From DASXUC01 sp036004445 (GTDB lineage Bacteria; Sysuimicrobiota; Sysuimicrobiia; Sysuimicrobiales; Kaftiobacteriaceae), in the NCBI GenBank assembly GCA_036004445.1, contig DASYRL010000138.1, positions 1 through 6,223 on the forward strand: a stretch of DNA of 6,223 nt, read 5' to 3'. Below the pieces are notes generated by a model. That model did not search any database and was not told the DNA's origin. It was given only the letters and a program-made list of their open reading frames with translations. The position numbers were made by a program, and so were the translations under genes. Below, in pieces: positions 5,462 to 6,223 of the stretch (the stretch's first letter is position 1; each line of letters begins with the position of its first letter).

Positions 5462-5935
5462 TCAGGTCTTCTCCTCCTGCCTGCTCGGCCCCTGGACCCC
5501 ATTTTGGGGGCCGCCCGCCCCCCCGGGTCTGGAGGCCAGAAACCGCTCTGCCAGCAGGATCGCCACGTAGTCGTCGTATGGCTCCGGCGGGACCAGCATG
5601 CCCAACGGGAGGAGACGCCTCCACCCGCGCGGCGGATGTTCAGCGAAGTACCGGCTGCGTGCAGCCTCCGTGGTTCCGGCCTCGTCAATCACCACAATCG
5701 GCATTCGGGGCAGCGCGCCGGCGAGCAGCAGGCGCACCTGCACGCTGGCCGTCCTGTCTCCCAGCGCCACCGTATTTACCCCAAACTCGCGCGCCAAACG
5801 GGCCGCCACCGCTGGGAGGTCGCCGGTGGCGACAACCCGCCGGGTGAGGACGCGCGGACCGGACAGCACCGCCAATCCACACTTCTCGCGGCCGGGATCG
5901 ACGGCCAGGATGACGCGAGGATTCGTTGAACTCAC
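5462..5935 (-). CDS. YqgF/RuvX-like RNase H-fold protein
   Basis: A 157-residue cytoplasmic protein with the YqgF/RuvC-like RNase H fold. Residues 8-23 carry the first strand with the acidic residue D13 (VILAVDPGREKCGLAV); VALGDRT (56-62) matches the second conserved block; VIDEAGTTEAARSRYF (81-97) supplies E85; PPRGWRRLLPLG and PPEPYDDYVAILLAERFL (101-133) supply D121/D122 on the last helix. This D-E-D arrangement is that of an active nuclease. The C-terminal block resembles the extra YqgF-like protein of cyanobacteria more than the standard RuvX (pre-16S rRNA maturation), so its substrate is uncertain. I chose the GTG at 5935 because it overlaps the stop of the upstream gene as GTGA and the conserved fold starts at once; the longer frame to an ATG at 6016 would translate the repeat array and overlap the upstream gene by 85 bases. 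The last 20 residues (from about 137) are low complexity (GGAGGPQNG). Confidence 0.78.
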   Translation of the reverse strand: MSSTNPRVILAVDPGREKCGLAVLSGPRVLTRRVVATGDLPAVAARLAREFGVNTVALGDRTASVQVRLLLAGALPRMPIVVIDEAGTTEAARSRYFAEHPPRGWRRLLPLGMLVPPEPYDDYVAILLAERFLASRPGGAGGPQNGVQGPSRQEEKT

Positions 5936-6223
5936 GGCGTCCGTCCGGACCCCGGACCCCGGACCCCGGACCCCGGACTGGGTTCGTTGGCCATCATGAT
6001 CGCGAGGAGGAACCACAGCCCTGCGCTGATGTGCACCGATGACACGGTGCCGTCAAACTGCTGGTGGATCAGGAGACCGAAGAAGGCCGCCAGGACGGTG
6101 GCACTGACGGTGCGATCGATCCCGGCCGCGGCAGCGTACCAGCGCCATCCCGCCGCCGCGCCGCGGATCAAGACGGCAACGAACACGGCCAGGCCGAGCA
6201 GTCCCACCTCCGCCGCCATGTTG
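5932..6223 (-). CDS. C-terminal end of an O-antigen ligase/polymerase-like membrane protein (partial)
   Basis: Only the last 96 codons are visible; the frame runs off the right edge. The visible part starts N-MAAEVGLLGLAVF, like the conserved element N-x-x-L-x-x-x-A-E-x-G-x-x-G-L seen after the large periplasmic loop in the Wzy_C family (O-antigen ligases and polymerases, PF04932). It continues through two or three hydrophobic segments (VGLLGLAVFVAVLI; VSATVLAAFFGLLIHQQFD; ISAGLWFLLAIMMA). Such proteins join or polymerise lipid-linked glycans on the periplasmic side of the inner membrane. The tail SPGSGVRGPGSGRTP is encoded by a heptanucleotide array and is not part of the fold. The stop TGA shares four bases with the GTG start of the YqgF-like gene, so the two are probably cotranscribed. 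The family call rests on a short fragment. Confidence 0.62.
   Translation of the reverse strand, partial: NMAAEVGLLGLAVFVAVLIRGAAAGWRWYAAAAGIDRTVSATVLAAFFGLLIHQQFDGTVSSVHISAGLWFLLAIMMANEPSPGSGVRGPGSGRTP
5945..5979. repeat. Heptanucleotide array at the 3' end of the ligase-like gene
   Basis: Five direct units on the plus strand: CCGGACC four times, then CCGGACT. It is translated in the ligase-like frame as SPGSGVRGPGSG and ends about nine bases before the GTGA stop/start overlap. No inverted partner arm is visible nearby. The unit is a close relative of the CGGACCC units at 385-414. Confidence 0.9.

Noticed and set aside
5936..6016. Upstream ATG at 6016 as the YqgF-like start
   Set aside because: It would overlap the ligase-like gene by 85 bases and translate the repeat array in another frame; the GTG at 5935 gives a GTGA overlap and a normal N-terminus.

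Overview
All genes in this window read on the minus strand, so transcription runs from position 6223 toward 1. The DNA is GC-rich. The protein-coding content suggests a diderm bacterium of the Terrabacteria side of the tree. The main clue is an outer-membrane porin that begins with a signal peptide, an SLH domain and a coiled coil (OmpM/SlpA-like architecture, known from Cyanobacteria, Deinococcota, Negativicutes, Armatimonadota and the CSP1-3 lineage). An Armatimonadota/CSP1-3-like organism is my best guess. It is a guess from protein style only; there is no rRNA or marker phylogeny here.

Layout in transcription order: (1) the C-terminal end of a polytopic membrane protein resembling O-antigen ligase/polymerase (right edge, partial); (2) a 157-residue YqgF/RuvX-like RNase H-fold protein starting at a GTG that overlaps the previous stop by 4 bases; (3) a 292-base gap serving as leader of the porin; (4) the 541-residue SLH porin with a perfect 12-bp hairpin terminator; (5) directly behind it, a scar of a second porin copy in which the first 15 codons are joined to the last 8 codons plus stop, still with its own ribosome site and sister terminator; (6) a small exported protein of unknown function; (7) a pyrimidine biosynthesis operon pyrB-pyrC-pyrD, with pyrD running off the left edge. 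PyrD is supported by its reading frame from 353 down to the window end.

The pyr operon has a well-formed candidate PyrR attenuator in its leader. It comprises a TTGACA promoter, a PyrR-type anti-antiterminator hairpin (CNGNGA hexaloop, 5' purine bulge), a possible antiterminator pairing, and a rho-independent terminator ahead of pyrB. PyrB (aspartate transcarbamoylase), PyrC (dihydroorotase) and PyrD (dihydroorotate dehydrogenase) catalyse consecutive steps, and the three genes are joined by ATGA overlaps.

A second layer runs across the window. Six arrays of roughly four to five 7-bp units, with at least three unrelated unit sequences, sit at gene junctions; four of them form two inverted pairs. 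Several are translated as terminal extensions of PyrB, PyrC, PyrD and the ligase-like protein without destroying the 4-base stop/start overlaps. They resemble in style the heptanucleotide STRR repeats of cyanobacteria.
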